From Lysobacterales bacterium (lineage in GTDB: Bacteria > Pseudomonadota > Gammaproteobacteria > Xanthomonadales > Xanthomonadaceae), in the NCBI GenBank assembly GCA_017302135.1, contig JAFLDZ010000005.1, positions 210,159 to 274,158 on the forward strand: a stretch of 64,000 nt of DNA, read 5' to 3'. Shown piece after piece: positions 62,972-64,000 of the stretch (position 1 is the first letter of the stretch; each line of letters opens with the position of its first letter). The notes under the pieces were generated by a model. It did not search any database and had not been told where the DNA came from. It saw nothing but the letters and a program-made list of their open reading frames with translations. Position numbers and translations under genes: made by a program.

Positions 62972-63640
62972 ATGCACAACCATTCGACCATCGCCCTGCC
63001 TCCGATGCCGGAGATGACCGACGATGCGCGCATCGCCGCCGCTTCTGCCTTCGCCGACGATCTCGCCCGCCGCCGTACCGTTCGCGACTACGCATCGACG
63101 CAGGTGCCGCGCGCGGTCATCGCGCATTGCCTGCGTGCCGCCGGCAGTGCGCCGAGTGGTGCCAATCAGCAGCCGTGGCGCTTCGTCGCGGTGCAGGATG
63201 CTGCGATCAAGCGCTGCATCCGCGAAGCCGCCGAGGCCGAGGAGCGGGCGTTCTACACGCATCGGGCGCCGGAGGAATGGCTGGGCGCGCTCGCGCCGCT
63301 GGGTACGGATGCCGATAAACCCTTCCTCGAAACCGCACCCTGGCTGATAGGCATCTTCTACGAGCGCTTCGGTGTCGATGCCGGCGGTCGCAAGGTCAAG
63401 CGCTATTACCCGCACGAATCGGTGGGAATCGCCACGGGCATGCTGATCGCCGCGCTGCATCGGGCCGGCCTGGCCACCTTGACCCATACCCCGAGTCCGA
63501 TGGGCTTTCTGAACGACATCCTGGGCCGGCCCAAAAACGAAATGGCCTATCTGCTGCTGGTCGTCGGTCATCCCGCCACCGACTGCCGGGTGCCGGACAT
63601 CCAGCGTCTCGCACTCGACGACTACGCGAGTTTCCTCTGA
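62972..63640 (+). CDS. Nitroreductase family protein
   Basis: A 222-residue FMN oxidoreductase. The FMN phosphate motif [35 protein letters not shown] and [20 protein letters not shown] followed by [20 protein letters not shown] mark the family, close to the iodotyrosine-deiodinase-like/nitroreductase branch. The substrate is unknown. The start is uncertain: GGAG lies 14 bases before this ATG, and a later ATG at 63005 has no site. Its stop overlaps the next gene (TGATG). Confidence 0.87.
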   Translation: MHNHSTIALPPMPEMTDDARIAAASAFADDLARRRTVRDYASTQVPRAVIAHCLRAAGSAPSGANQQPWRFVAVQDAAIKRCIREAAEAEERAFYTHRAPEEWLGALAPLGTDADKPFLETAPWLIGIFYERFGVDAGGRKVKRYYPHESVGIATGMLIAALHRAGLATLTHTPSPMGFLNDILGRPKNEMAYLLLVVGHPATDCRVPDIQRLALDDYASFL

Positions 63641-64000
63641 TGCCGGTCGACCGGATCGATTGGGCTTTCGAGACGAATCGTGTTCGTGGACGACTGGTGG
63701 CCGAGGGCGATGTCGATCTGTACGTGGAGTTGTATGCCGATGCTTCGGTGATGCGGCATATCGCCGAAGCCTTGAGCGAGGATGCCGCTGCCGACATGTT
63801 CGCCAAGGCGTTGAGGCACAACGCCAACCCGGCCGCACGCGCGCGCTACTGGCATCTCTCGCATCAGCGGACAGGGCAGACGCTGGGTTTGGCGGCGCTG
63901 GTGCGCGATGCGGTCGTGCCTACCCGCGGCGAATTGGGATTGATGCTGCTGCCGCAGGCGCAGCACACCGGCGCCGGTATACAGTCGCTGGAAGGTGTGG
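63640..64000 (+). CDS. GNAT-type acetyltransferase (N-terminal part)
   Basis: The first 120 residues of a gene cut by the window end, frame 63640-64000. It begins [20 protein letters not shown] and has the GNAT pattern WHLSHQRTGQTLGLAALVRD, then GELGLMLLPQAQHTGAGIQS, resembling the RimJ/RimL acceptor-binding and coenzyme A turn regions. Function beyond N-acetyltransfer cannot be told from this part. Overlaps the nitroreductase by one base. Confidence 0.7.
   Translation, partial: MPVDRIDWAFETNRVRGRLVAEGDVDLYVELYADASVMRHIAEALSEDAAADMFAKALRHNANPAARARYWHLSHQRTGQTLGLAALVRDAVVPTRGELGLMLLPQAQHTGAGIQSLEGV

Noticed and set aside
62843..63838. Leftward upstream extension of the TPR gene
   Set aside because: It is antisense to the nitroreductase and GNAT genes and has no family features; the ATG at 62842 begins the membrane segment.
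1..64000. CRISPR arrays, tRNA/rRNA genes, complete insertion sequences and prophage
   Set aside because: No regularly spaced repeats, cloverleaf-like sequences, transposase or phage structural motifs were recognised; a tRNA scan could still find what the eye missed.

Overview
The window is GC-rich chromosomal DNA from a gammaproteobacterium, most likely family Xanthomonadaceae/Lysobacteraceae (Lysobacter, Luteimonas, Xanthomonas relatives). This rests on the gene order rpoE-rseA-mucD-lepA-lepB-DUF4845-rnc-era-recO, the order leuS-lptE-holA-nadD-rsfS-rlmH...maf-rng-yhdP-tldD-yjgA-pmbA, a protein with an XVIPCD-like domain (the type IV secretion signal of Xanthomonadales), and xanthomonad-style palindromic repeats. 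No rRNA, tRNA, CRISPR array, prophage or complete insertion sequence was recognised. Coding density is high and short or overlapping gene junctions are common.

Layout. (1) 1-1753: end of an arsenate-resistance cassette (ArsJ-type GAPDH and the ArsJ exporter). (2) 1854-8287: phosphate acquisition. The leftward operon pstS-pstC-pstA-pstB-phoU faces a rightward phosphate-selective porin, and both promoters carry Pho boxes with the same 0/11/33-bp spacing of repeat units. (3) 8518-12380: a conserved hypothetical gene, a J-domain protein and a FadB/FadJ-like beta-oxidation enzyme. (4) 12597-21885: the envelope-stress sigma factor RpoE with a near-consensus sigma-E promoter of its own, its anti-sigma factor, the MucD protease, then LepA, signal peptidase I, RNase III, Era and RecO. 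(5) 21855-25329: a receiver-Hpt phosphorelay protein and a YdbH-like/DUF1318 lipoprotein pair. (6) 25431-31154: RlmD, the XVIPCD protein, CYTH, NagZ, HPRT, methylthioinosine phosphorylase and a cold-shock protein. (7) 31316-33900: an FAD monooxygenase overlapping an L,D-transpeptidase-like gene, and a stand-alone H-NOX haem sensor. (8) 33963-40340: leuS to rlmH, housekeeping. (9) 40341-45933: an accessory block between rlmH and maf: a 678-residue lipoprotein of unknown function, a 224-bp hairpin-rich element with terminal inverted repeats, an Old Yellow Enzyme, a TonB-like protein and a SIMPL-domain protein. (10) 45934-55651: maf, rng, yhdP, tldD, yjgA, pmbA. (11) 55734-59417: two DUF4870 membrane proteins on either side of a DUF1800/DUF1501 pair. 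(12) 59478-64000: ispA, xseB, tilS, a TPR membrane protein, a nitroreductase and the start of an acetyltransferase.

How the genes work together. Regions 1 and 2 join phosphate uptake (the route by which arsenate enters) to arsenate export. Regions 4, 5, 8 and 10 are dominated by envelope biogenesis and quality control: RpoE/RseA/MucD, LepB, two AsmA-like bridge proteins (YdbH-like and YhdP) and LptE. In region 6, methylthioinosine phosphorylase would release hypoxanthine, which the adjacent HPRT would salvage. The least explained items are the XVIPCD protein, the lone H-NOX protein, the lipoprotein with its hairpin element, and the DUF1800/DUF1501 cluster.
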